Shown here: positions 7,204 to 14,763 of the stretch, one piece after another
Layout: every line of letters begins with the position of its first letter
Numbering within the stretch: the stretch's first letter is position 1
NCBI GenBank assembly: GCA_016782825.1
Contig: JADHXT010000001.1
Coordinates: forward strand, 1-42,748
DNA: 42,748 nt
Direction: 5' to 3'
Source: Candidatus Brocadiia bacterium
GTDB lineage: Bacteria; Planctomycetota; PUPC01; DSUN01
Translations under genes and position numbers: made by a program
The notes under the pieces: generated by a model
The model's input: the letters and a program-made list of their open reading frames with translations, nothing else
Database searches by the model: none
Told to the model about the DNA's origin: nothing

Positions 7204-8704
7204 GGACGAGGTAGCGTGCCCCCTCCTTGCCGCGCACGAGCAGGATGATGGCCTTGGTGTTGGCCTTGCGGGCGGCTTCCAGGGCCGCCTTGGCGTCGGC
7301 CAGGGTCGTGACCGGCTTGCGGTCGATTTCCTTGATCAGGTCGCCGCGCTGGATGGGCGCGGGGCGTGCCTTGGCCGCGGGCGAGTCGTCGGCCACGGCG
7401 GTGACCACGAGGCCCTTGTCGCCGCCAAAGCCGAAGGCGGTCGCGAGGTCGGGCGTAAGCTCCTGCACCGTGAGGCCGGGGAGCAGTTGCTCGCCGGCGG
7501 CTGCGGCTGGAGCCGGGGCCTTGGGTTGATCGGGCTTGGGCTCCGCCTCGCGTGGGGCGAGGGGGCCGAGGGTGCCCGGCTGCTGGCCGAGGGTGATCTC
7601 GAGGATTTCCTCCTGGCCGCCGCGGAGCACCTTGACGGCCGCCCTGTCGCCCGGCTTCTTGGCTGCGACCATGCCGCGGAAGGCGCCGACGTCGGGCACC
7701 TTCTTGCCGTCGAACTCGAGGATGACGTCGCCGTCCAGGAGGCCGGCATTGGCGGCCGGCTGGCCGGGCAGGGGGCGCGCGATGCGCACGCCCGCGCCGC
7801 CTTCGGGCGGGCGGGGGTCGAGGTGTACGCCGAGCCAGCCGCGGGCCACCTTGCCGCCACGGGCGAGCTGGTCGAGGGTGTCGCGGAGCGTGGCGATGGG
7901 CAGCACGGCGGCGAGCTGGCGCCCGCCGTTGCCCTGCGGTGCTGCGGGGAGGGCCATGCCCACCACGTGGCCGTCGAGATTCACCACCGGGCCGCCGCTG
8001 GAGCCGGCGGGCACGAGTGCGTCGGTGAGCAGCACCTGCGTGGGTTCGAGCGCGCCGGGCCCTGGCCTGTGCTTGGCGCTCACGATGCCGATGGTGATCG
8101 CGCCGCCTGATTGGGGGCCGCCGAGAGCGACCACCCAGTCGCCCACTTGCGTGGCATCGGCCTTGGCAGGCCTGGCCGCGGCGAGCTTCTCGCCCTGCAC
8201 TTCGAGGCAGGCGAGGCCGGTGAGGCGGTCGGTGCCCAGCACCTTGGCCTTCAGCTCGCGCCCGTCGGCGAGCCGCACGGTGGCCTCCCGGGCGTCGCCG
8301 ACGGCCTGCTGAGGCGCGGCGATGAGGGCGCGGTCGCCATCCACCGAGGCGATGAACCCGGCGGAGCGCCGGCGGCCCATGAAGTCCTGGCCATCGAAGC
8401 GCCGCATAAAGGGCATCTGGCGGAGCTGGTCTTCCATGCCCTCGGGCATCTCCATGCCCGGCGGCAAGCGGAAGTCCCACCGCCACTGCCGCTGTTGTCC
8501 CTTGCCCTCGGGGGCGGGGATGACGAAGGGCTGGCCGGGCCGCCCGTGCGCGCGTCCTGTGGCCACCACGTCCACCACGGAGGCCCGTGCGGCGGCTGCG
8601 GCCGCGCGAATGGCTTCGCCGATAGGGCGTTCGCCTCCTCGCGCCCACGTGCCGAGCACGAGCAGACACACGAGTGACGTGCCGAGGAGCATACGTCGCA
8701 ACAT
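7187..8704 (-). CDS. Degenerate HtrA-like PDZ protein (probable pseudoprotease)
   Basis: 505 residues with an N-terminal signal peptide (about 1-23), a trypsin-like fold and two PDZ domains (WLGVHLDP with DGDVILEFDGKKV; LTVQELTPDLATAFGF with RGDLIKEIDRKPV). Aligned by eye with the adjacent HtrA, the catalytic His position is Gln133 (ALIAAPQQAV in place of AIILTNAHVA) and the Asp position is Gly163 (LTGLACLEV in place of KTDVAVVEI). Only the Ser is kept (Ser236 in PAGSSGGPV). It is therefore unlikely to cleave peptides and may act as a scaffold, chaperone or regulator of the active protease. The ATG has AGGAGG six bases upstream. The shared domain order and DGKKV-type PDZ text suggest a tandem duplication. 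Confidence 0.9.
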   Translation of the reverse strand: MLRRMLLGTSLVCLLVLGTWARGGERPIGEAIRAAAAAARASVVDVVATGRAHGRPGQPFVIPAPEGKGQQRQWRWDFRLPPGMEMPEGMEDQLRQMPFMRRFDGQDFMGRRRSAGFIASVDGDRALIAAPQQAVGDAREATVRLADGRELKAKVLGTDRLTGLACLEVQGEKLAAARPAKADATQVGDWVVALGGPQSGGAITIGIVSAKHRPGPGALEPTQVLLTDALVPAGSSGGPVVNLDGHVVGMALPAAPQGNGGRQLAAVLPIATLRDTLDQLARGGKVARGWLGVHLDPRPPEGGAGVRIARPLPGQPAANAGLLDGDVILEFDGKKVPDVGAFRGMVAAKKPGDRAAVKVLRGGQEEILEITLGQQPGTLGPLAPREAEPKPDQPKAPAPAAAAGEQLLPGLTVQELTPDLATAFGFGGDKGLVVTAVADDSPAAKARPAPIQRGDLIKEIDRKPVTTLADAKAALEAARKANTKAIILLVRGKEGARYLVLDLPR

Positions 8705-8858
8705 GCTGTACCTCCTGAGCCGCTGGGGTCAGCCGGCGTCGAGAGCCGGACGGATTCTGCCGCCGCTTGTCGAACGGCGGCCCGTCCTATTGGTCGTGCG
8801 AGGGGGCTGGACCCTTCAACCGCGGTTACATCGTTTTACAAGCCGACGCCAAGCGGCA
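8705..8858. other. Intergenic stretch with a GC-rich hairpin
   Basis: 154 bp between the HtrA-like paralogue and the branching enzyme. It contains a 7-bp stem, GCCGCCG/CGGCGGC, at about 8760-8782, with no U-tract on either side, so I do not call a terminator. No convincing promoter is visible; a weak TTGGCG/TGTAAC pair exists on the minus strand. Confidence 0.35.
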
Positions 8859-10544
8859 TCAGAGGCGCCAGGCGTCCAGGTCGATGTCGGCAAACAGGCC
8901 GTCGCGAGTGCGGAGGGCCTCGACGTCGCGTTCTTCCTCGGCGGTGAGGCTGCCGCGGGCGGCGTAGGCCTCGATGGTCTTGGCCAGGCGCCCGAAGTCG
9001 CTGAAGTGGATGGCGATGCGGTTCTCGGCGTAGTCGCGGGCGCTCCAGGTGCTGATGAGGAACTCCCAGTCGGAGCTTTCGAGGAGCAGCAGCTCGCGGG
9101 CGGCCTGCTTGAGGAGGGCGGTGAGCGTGTCGTCGGCTGTGTCGCGGTGCTTTTCGAGGAGCTCGAGGAACGTGTCTTCGGCCTCGTAGACGTGGCCCCA
9201 GGCGCGCTCGGTCCATTCGTTGAGCCAGATCCAGTGGAAGCCGCCTTCGCCCCAGGAGCCTTCGGGCAGGCTCACGACCTCGGCGGGCGGGCTGTCGGCC
9301 AGGTACTGGCTGCACGTGACGGCCTGGACGCGACCGTCGGCGTGGAGGCGGCGGAGAACCTCCTCCACCCATCGCGGCCCTTCGGACCACCAGTGGCCGA
9401 AAAGCTCGCAGTCGTAGGGCGCGCACACCACGCCCTGGCCATCGGCAGCCAGCGGGTCGTCGGCCAGCACGTCGGCCAGCATGTCGGTGAAGTGCCAGGC
9501 GTGGGAATCGAGGCGCTCTTCGACGCGGTCGGGCTCGTACAGGAGCTTGTCGCCGAGGTCGGCCTTGCAGTCGGTCACGCGCCAGTAGCGGTGGCCGCCG
9601 GGGTAGCCGTTCTCGCCGCTCCACACCTGCACGGCCGTGTCCTCGTCGCGGACGAAGAAGGCGGTGGCGCGCTCGCCCGAGGCGTCGGGGCACACGAGGT
9701 AGGCGCGGTGTGGGGTGCGGCCGCCGATCTTCTCGCGTGGCTCGTAGCCCTTGCTGAACTGGCCCCACAGGCGCTGGAGGGCCTCGAAGCGGTCGAGGTA
9801 CACGCCGATGGGCTTGCCGCCCTGGAGCATGTGGCTGTCGACGAAGAAGTAGCGGATGCCGGCGTCGTGGAGCACTTCCTCCACGCCCAGGCGCTCGACG
9901 GCCGGGCCGGGCGTGTCGGCGTCGGCGAGGGGCGACAGCCAGCGGTAGCGCGGGCGGTAGGCACACTCGGGCAGCCAGATGCCCTTGGGGTCGCGGCCGA
10001 AGTGGCGGCGGTAGGTGTCCACGCCGGTGCGCACCTGGGCCTGCACGCAGGCATCGCGACCGAGAAGCGGCAGGTAGCCGTGGGTGGCGCAGCAGGTGAT
10101 GATCTCGATGTGCCCGTCGTCCTGAAGACGGCGGAAGGCGCCGATCAGGTCCTTGTCGTAGCGCTCCACGAAGTCGCGCCGCACCGTCTTGAAGTGCTCG
10201 CCCCAGTATTGCGCCAGGTATTCCAGATGCGGGCGGCCCGTGTCGTGGAAGTCTTTCTCATTCTCCTCGGCAAACTCGACGCGCTGATCGAGATAGGCGA
10301 GGAAGTCTTCCTGGAAGCCCTTGTCGGCGAGCTGTTCGGCCAGCACGGGGCTCACGTTGAGCGTCACGTTGGCCGAGATGCCGTCGTGCGCCAGGCTGTT
10401 GAAGACATTGGCGAGGGGCACGTAGCACTCCGCGGCGGCCTCGTTGAGCCAGTCGGTGCCGTGGGGCCACACGCCGTGGCTCAGCACGTAGGGCAGGTGG
10501 GCGTGGAGCACGAGGGCAAAGCTGCCCCGCTTCTCGGTGGGCAT
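8859..10544 (-). CDS. GH57 1,4-alpha-glucan branching enzyme (DUF1957 type)
   Basis: 561 residues, matching GH57 branching enzymes of the TTHA1902/DUF1957 type. The conserved regions are visible in order: LVLHAHLPYV (residues 11-20), THGYLPLLG near 154-162, GIWLPECAYRPRYRW with the presumed nucleophile Glu193, FFVDSHMLQ near 234-242, APYDCELFGHWW with the presumed acid/base Asp378, and SWGEGGFHWIWLN near 430-442. The helical C-terminal domain ends with SSDWEFLISTWSARDYAENR, typical of this branch. It would form alpha-1,6 branches in glycogen-like polymer in the cytoplasm. The start at 10544 has AAAGGA 10-11 bases upstream; an earlier in-frame ATG at 10571 lacks a ribosome site. No other glycogen genes are in the window. 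A TGGTATAAT extended -10 lies upstream. Confidence 0.9.
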   Translation of the reverse strand: MPTEKRGSFALVLHAHLPYVLSHGVWPHGTDWLNEAAAECYVPLANVFNSLAHDGISANVTLNVSPVLAEQLADKGFQEDFLAYLDQRVEFAEENEKDFHDTGRPHLEYLAQYWGEHFKTVRRDFVERYDKDLIGAFRRLQDDGHIEIITCCATHGYLPLLGRDACVQAQVRTGVDTYRRHFGRDPKGIWLPECAYRPRYRWLSPLADADTPGPAVERLGVEEVLHDAGIRYFFVDSHMLQGGKPIGVYLDRFEALQRLWGQFSKGYEPREKIGGRTPHRAYLVCPDASGERATAFFVRDEDTAVQVWSGENGYPGGHRYWRVTDCKADLGDKLLYEPDRVEERLDSHAWHFTDMLADVLADDPLAADGQGVVCAPYDCELFGHWWSEGPRWVEEVLRRLHADGRVQAVTCSQYLADSPPAEVVSLPEGSWGEGGFHWIWLNEWTERAWGHVYEAEDTFLELLEKHRDTADDTLTALLKQAARELLLLESSDWEFLISTWSARDYAENRIAIHFSDFGRLAKTIEAYAARGSLTAEEERDVEALRTRDGLFADIDLDAWRL

Positions 10545-10600
10545 GGCACACACATCCTTTCGGTGGCTCAATCGGGCTGGCTTGCGGGTCCGAACACATA

Positions 10601-10609
10601 ATTATACCA
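10601..10609 (-). promoter_or_regulatory. Extended -10 promoter element for the branching enzyme
   Basis: Minus strand TGGTATAAT (10609-10601) fits an extended -10 (TGnTATAAT), about 60 bp before the start. The -35 region is poor (TTCTGA at 17 bp). Confidence 0.45.
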
Positions 10610-10669
10610 GATTCGGCACCGCATCAGAAGCCTCGGACATGCGCGCGAATCGCGCGCCCCATTTTCCGC

Positions 10670-10699
10670 TTGCATCCGGCGCGCTCGCCGCGATATAAT
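10670..10699 (+). promoter_or_regulatory. Predicted promoter for the 6S RNA candidate
   Basis: TTGCAT (10670-10675) and a perfect TATAAT (10694-10699) with an 18-bp spacer. Transcription would start near 10706, about 50 nt before the folded 6S core. It is divergent from the branching enzyme promoter. Confidence 0.65.
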
Positions 10700-10754
10700 C
10701 AACGCTGTGATGCGGCATAGGCCGAGCGCCGTGTGGCCGCATCGCAATCGAGAG

Positions 10755-10946
10755 ACAGACCAACCTCTGCGGTGTTGGTGAGCGGAAGGCGCCATTTTTC
10801 GACCGACGCCCTTGCAAGGGAACTTGAGTCTGCCGGCCGACCTGAAACCCCCGTTGCGGGGAACTACGAAGCCGGCATCAAAGTGCCCACTTGGTTGCAG
10901 GGTCGGAGAGATCTTCCGCCACGGCCTCGCGGAGGTTGTGTCTTGT
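10755..10946 (+). ncRNA. ssrS: 6S RNA candidate (RNA polymerase regulator)
   Basis: About 192 nt that fold into the 6S architecture. The closing stem pairs 10761-10770 (CAACCTCTGC) with 10929-10938 (GCGGAGGTTG), extended by ACA/TGT and GAC/GTC through single-base bulges. After a small internal loop, a second stem pairs GTGaGCGGAAG (10778-10788) with CTTCCGCCAC (10913-10922). A large central bubble follows, then a terminal stem TGCCGGC/GCCGGCA capped by CCTGAAACCCC...GGGGAAC, which resembles the apical consensus of bacterial 6S RNAs. The bubble mimics an open promoter and sequesters housekeeping RNA polymerase. Context supports it: it lies upstream of fau (the ssrS neighbour in E. coli) and rarA. 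An 8-bp hairpin, GATGCGGC/GCCGCATC at about 10709-10743, precedes it and may be processed off. Confidence 0.75.
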
Positions 10947-10972
10947 ACCACCCTCCCCGGCCGCACATGCCC

Positions 10973-12325
10973 ATGGACCTCTTCGCCTCCGAACCTGACC
11001 CCGACGATGCTCCCGACCCGCGTGCGCCCCTGGCCGCGCGCATGCGGCCGCGCACGCCCGAGGAGTTTGTGGGGCAGGAGCACTTCTTCGGTCCGGGCAA
11101 GCTGCTGCGGCGCATGCTCGACGCCGACCGCCTGGCGTCGCTCATCTTCTACGGCCCGCCCGGCACGGGCAAGACGGCCCTCGCCCACGTGATCGCCCGC
11201 ACCACCCAGGCGCGCGTGGCATCGCTCAACGCCGCCGCCGCCAAGGTGGCCGACCTGCGCCAGGTGCTCGCCCAGGCCCGCGAGCGCCGCCATCGCGCCG
11301 ACGCACGCACCGTGCTGTTCGTCGACGAGCTCCACCGCTTCAACAAAGCCCAGCAGGACGTGCTGCTGCCCGACGTGGAGGAGGGCATCATCCTCCTCAT
11401 CGGCGCCACCACACACAACCCCTTCTTCAGCGTCACCTCGGCCCTCGTGTCGCGCTCCCAGATATTCGAGTTCCGCGCCCTCAGCCGCGACCACATCATC
11501 ACCCTGCTGCGGCGCGCCCTGGGCGACGCCGAGCGCGGCCTCGGCACCCGCAACGCCACGCTCGACGACGAGGTGTTCGGCTTCATCGCCGAAGTGAGCG
11601 ACGGCGACGCCCGCCGCGCGCTCAACGCCCTCGAGCTCAGCGTCCTCACCACCGAGCCCGGCACCGACGGCATCGTCCACGTGAGCCTTGCCGCCGCCGA
11701 GGACTGCATCCAGCGCAAGGCCATCCTCTACGACCACGACGAGGACGGCCACTACGACACCGCCAGCGCCTTCATCAAGAGCCTGCGTGGCTCCGACCCC
11801 GACGCCGCGCTCTACTGGATGGCCAAGATGCTCGAGGCCGGCGAAGACCCCCGCTTCGTCGCACGCCGCATCGTCATCTGCGCCGCCGAAGACGTGGGCA
11901 ACGCCAACCCCCACGCCCTCATCCTCGCCAACGCCGCCTTCCAGATCAGCGAGTTCGTCGGCATGCCCGAGGCCAAGCTCGCCCTCGCCCAGGCCGTCAC
12001 CTACATCGCCTGCTGCCCCAAGAGCAACGCCTCGGCCAAGGGCATCTGGGCCGCGGAAAAGGACGTGCGCGAGGGCCGCACGCTCGAAGTGCCCGAACAC
12101 CTGCGCGATGCCCACTACCCCGGCTCCAAACGCCTCGGCCACGGCGAAGGCTATCAATACGCCCACGACTTCGAGGGACATTTCGTGGAGCAGGACTACT
12201 TTCCCAGCGACATCGTTTACTACGAGCCGAGCGACCAGGGCCACGAGAAGCAAATCAAGGAAAGGCTCGACGCATGGAGAAAGCGCAAGCGCGACAGGCA
12301 ATCCAAGAACGAATCGAGCGGCTGA
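10973..12325 (+). CDS. rarA: Replication-associated recombination protein RarA (MgsA, AAA+ ATPase)
   Basis: 450 residues, the usual length for RarA/MgsA. The N-terminus has PLAARMRPRTPEEFVGQEHF. The AAA+ core follows with Walker A GPPGTGKT, Walker B VLFVDELHRFNKAQQD and sensor 1 GATTHNP. The C-terminal MgsA domain is clear: DTASAFIKSLRGSDPDAALYWMAKMLEAGEDPRFVARR (in parts), AAEDVGNANP, and SNASAKGIWAAEKDV through YPSDIVYYEP-like text. It acts at stalled replication forks with SSB. No ribosome-binding site is obvious; ATG at 10967 is an equally possible start and adds two residues. It directly follows the 6S RNA candidate and its 3' end overlaps fau by 52 bp in another frame, so the three may share a transcript. 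Confidence 0.93.
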   Translation: MDLFASEPDPDDAPDPRAPLAARMRPRTPEEFVGQEHFFGPGKLLRRMLDADRLASLIFYGPPGTGKTALAHVIARTTQARVASLNAAAAKVADLRQVLAQARERRHRADARTVLFVDELHRFNKAQQDVLLPDVEEGIILLIGATTHNPFFSVTSALVSRSQIFEFRALSRDHIITLLRRALGDAERGLGTRNATLDDEVFGFIAEVSDGDARRALNALELSVLTTEPGTDGIVHVSLAAAEDCIQRKAILYDHDEDGHYDTASAFIKSLRGSDPDAALYWMAKMLEAGEDPRFVARRIVICAAEDVGNANPHALILANAAFQISEFVGMPEAKLALAQAVTYIACCPKSNASAKGIWAAEKDVREGRTLEVPEHLRDAHYPGSKRLGHGEGYQYAHDFEGHFVEQDYFPSDIVYYEPSDQGHEKQIKERLDAWRKRKRDRQSKNESSG

Positions 12326-12852
12326 GCCCCGAGCAGCGACGCGACGCGAGCGAATGCATCCGCCGCCACCTCGCCGCGCTGCCGGAGTTCCAGCAGGCCC
12401 AGCGCGTGCTGCTCTTCGTCTCCATCGCCGACGAGGCGGACACCCTGCCCATCCTCCGCGACGCCCTCGCCGCCGGCAAGACCGTGGCCGTGCCCAAAGT
12501 GAACCCGAAGCAGAAGACGATGGATGCCCGCGTGATCCGCGACCTCGACACGGGCCTCGCACCCGGCCCCTACGGCATCCCCGAGCCGCAAGGCCGCGAC
12601 GGGGTGCCCGTGGAGGACATCGACTTCGTCCTCGTGCCCGCGCGCGGCTTCGACCGCAGCGGCAACCGCCTGGGCCGTGGCGGCGGCTACTACGACCGCT
12701 ACATCGGCGACCCCGACTTCCGCGCCGTGCGCTGCGGCGTCGGCTACGCCGCCCAGATGCTCGACCACGTGCCCCACGACGAACACGACCGCCCCGTGCA
12801 CATGGTCGTCACCGAGGACGGCGTGGTGCGATGCGGCGAAGCGGTGTTGTGA
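12274..12852 (+). CDS. fau: 5-formyltetrahydrofolate cyclo-ligase
   Basis: 192 residues, normal for 5-formyl-THF cyclo-ligase (YgfA/Fau/MTHFS), which uses ATP to turn 5-formyl-THF into 5,10-methenyl-THF. The N-terminal helix MEKAQARQAIQERIERLSPE, the FVSIADEADTLPILRDALAAG region, and the signature GRGGGYYDRY followed by GVGYAAQ are all present. It begins inside rarA, 52 bp before the rarA stop, with AAGGAAAGG about 7 bases upstream of the ATG, so the overlap is probably real. In E. coli and many other bacteria fau sits next to the 6S RNA gene; here 6S, rarA and fau are consecutive. It ends 12 bp before a convergent gene. Confidence 0.93.
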   Translation: MEKAQARQAIQERIERLSPEQRRDASECIRRHLAALPEFQQAQRVLLFVSIADEADTLPILRDALAAGKTVAVPKVNPKQKTMDARVIRDLDTGLAPGPYGIPEPQGRDGVPVEDIDFVLVPARGFDRSGNRLGRGGGYYDRYIGDPDFRAVRCGVGYAAQMLDHVPHDEHDRPVHMVVTEDGVVRCGEAVL

Positions 12853-12864
12853 TGCCGCGTAGGC

Positions 12865-14721
12865 TCACCACTGCGGCAGCAGGCGCACGGTCAGCTTGAG
12901 TTCCGCAACGCTCGGGAGGTGGATGGCCAGCTTGCGGCTTCCGTCGTTCCTGGCTTGAATGGGTGGATCGGGTGACGTCGGCAGCGGTTTGGCATCCATC
13001 ACCTGGAGTCTCACGCCTGCTGGCTCGGCAATCTGGATGCGCAACTGCTTGCCGTCCTGGCTCAAGGTAGCGCCCCGCCCGTCGCCGTCGAGCTTCACGG
13101 CGGCTCGCGTGTGCAGGAACCACCACAGATCGACCGGCTTCGTTGCCCGCACTTCGTCGCACACCGTTACATGGCGCCGGTCGACCATCGTGAAGGTGCG
13201 CCGCACCTGCCTCGCGTGCGCCGCATAGGCCTGGGAGAGGTCCACGACGGCCGTGGCGCGCTCAGGCGTCGACTCGAATTGCGTGATCGGTGCCGCCGAC
13301 GGCACCTGCTGGTCCGGGCCTTTGCTCGGGTTCATCACGAGTGTGTTCTGCCCCTCGGCCCGCGTGCGGTAGAAGTCCCACCGCGAGAACTTGTGCTTGT
13401 GGCCCATGTACGTCTGGCGCTCGCTGCCGAGATCGATGGCCCAGCGCACGCCGAGGGCCTCGAGAATGAAGCTGCCCAGCTCGATGTGACGATGGCCGTG
13501 CCGCTCGTTGTGGCCCGCCTGGATAGCCAGCACCAGAGCATTCGCGTCCTTCCAGGAACTGCGCATAGATGCAGTCTCTGCCCCGCGGAAGCGCTTGTCG
13601 AGGGGCAGCGCGGTCACGTCGAAGTCCCGCCCGCTGGGGTCGTACCACAGCAGGTCCGTCACCCGGGCGCGGCGGATGTCCTGGGCGAGCATGCGGTGGC
13701 GAAACCACGAGTAGCGCGGCTGGCCGTATCGCCGGCCCATCCAGAAATGCTGGGGTGTGGACATCTGCGTGTGGCCGCAGTCGCCGAAGTTGAAGGAGTA
13801 GCCCGTGGCGCCGGACAGGTAGAGCTGGTAGTCGCCGCTCTCGGCGAAGCCGGGGGTCTTGGCGAGGCCGAAGTCCGTGCCGAGCGCCGAGCGGAGCGCG
13901 GAGAGGAACACGAGGTTGTACCGCGTGCCGTAGTTCCAGTAGGTCACGCCTTCGGTGCCGGCGCCATCGGGAGCGTAGTGGCCCATGGCGCGGGGGAGCG
14001 AGCGAACGGCGTGGTGCAGGATCTCCCCAGCGAGGGCGGGCTCGACGTCGGCCACGGCCAGCGCCCCCATGCCAATACCCCCGTTGCACACTTGGTTCCA
14101 GTTGTTCGCGCTCCGCGCCCAGCCGCGGTGTTTGGGGACGTACACTCGGCGCGCCTGCGAAAGGCCCTTCTGCACGATGGCCTTGCGGAGCAGCTCCCGC
14201 TGGCTCGGCGACCACTGGTCGTGGAGCCAGTCGTAGCCGATGGCCAACGCGTGGGTCATCTCGGCCGTGTCCAGGAAATGCTTGGGATTCCAGTCCTTGA
14301 ATCCTGCTGCGGCCTCCAGCTCGGCCCAAGCCCGGGTGACGTGTGGCTTGCTGCCCTCGACCAGGTGCACGAGCGCCAGCAGTCGCACACGAGTGAGCAC
14401 GCGGCGGCTCACCGACAGGAGCCGTCGGCCGTCGCGGATCGCATACTCGCTCGGCTTCGTCTTGAGCTCCTTCGTGGCCTGCGACTTGACCTGATCGTAG
14501 ATACGTCGCGCGAAGGGGTCGGACGCGAGCAGGGCGCGCAGCGACTGGATGGCTTTCGCATCGAGCATCAGGCGCGGGTGGCCGGGCCGGAGTGTCTTCA
14601 GAATCTGGGCAGGCACGGGCGGCGCGACGCCCGCCCCTCGCGTCGTGGAGACGGCGGCAAGCCCAGCCGCCAGCGCACAAGCCGCCGCCAGCCATCGCCT
14701 GAAGCCAGGGAGCGTTCTCAT
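12865..14721 (-). CDS. Secreted heparinase II/III-like polysaccharide lyase family protein
   Basis: 618 residues starting with a signal peptide (about 1-29). The N-terminal (alpha/alpha) toroid domain begins HPRLMLDAKAIQSLRALLAS, followed by TAEMTHALAIGYDWLHDQW and the very characteristic SANNWNQVCNGGIGMGALAV. The C-terminal beta-sandwich (Hepar_II_III) holds HNERHGHRHIELGSFILEAL and WAIDLGSE. These match exported lyases or lyase-like proteins that cleave uronic-acid-containing polysaccharides by beta-elimination; the Asn, Tyr and His positions of the active site look present, but the substrate (glycosaminoglycan-, alginate- or pectin-like) cannot be told. AAAGGG lies seven bases before the ATG. 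It is 42 bp downstream of another secreted protein on the same strand, so the two form an operon. Confidence 0.85.
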   Translation of the reverse strand: MRTLPGFRRWLAAACALAAGLAAVSTTRGAGVAPPVPAQILKTLRPGHPRLMLDAKAIQSLRALLASDPFARRIYDQVKSQATKELKTKPSEYAIRDGRRLLSVSRRVLTRVRLLALVHLVEGSKPHVTRAWAELEAAAGFKDWNPKHFLDTAEMTHALAIGYDWLHDQWSPSQRELLRKAIVQKGLSQARRVYVPKHRGWARSANNWNQVCNGGIGMGALAVADVEPALAGEILHHAVRSLPRAMGHYAPDGAGTEGVTYWNYGTRYNLVFLSALRSALGTDFGLAKTPGFAESGDYQLYLSGATGYSFNFGDCGHTQMSTPQHFWMGRRYGQPRYSWFRHRMLAQDIRRARVTDLLWYDPSGRDFDVTALPLDKRFRGAETASMRSSWKDANALVLAIQAGHNERHGHRHIELGSFILEALGVRWAIDLGSERQTYMGHKHKFSRWDFYRTRAEGQNTLVMNPSKGPDQQVPSAAPITQFESTPERATAVVDLSQAYAAHARQVRRTFTMVDRRHVTVCDEVRATKPVDLWWFLHTRAAVKLDGDGRGATLSQDGKQLRIQIAEPAGVRLQVMDAKPLPTSPDPPIQARNDGSRKLAIHLPSVAELKLTVRLLPQW

Positions 14722-14763
14722 CCTGGTTCCCTTTCCTTGGAAGGTTGGCGGGTACGGGACGGG

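Noticed and set aside
8760..8782. GC-rich hairpin as a terminator
   Set aside because: No T-tract on either strand after the stem.
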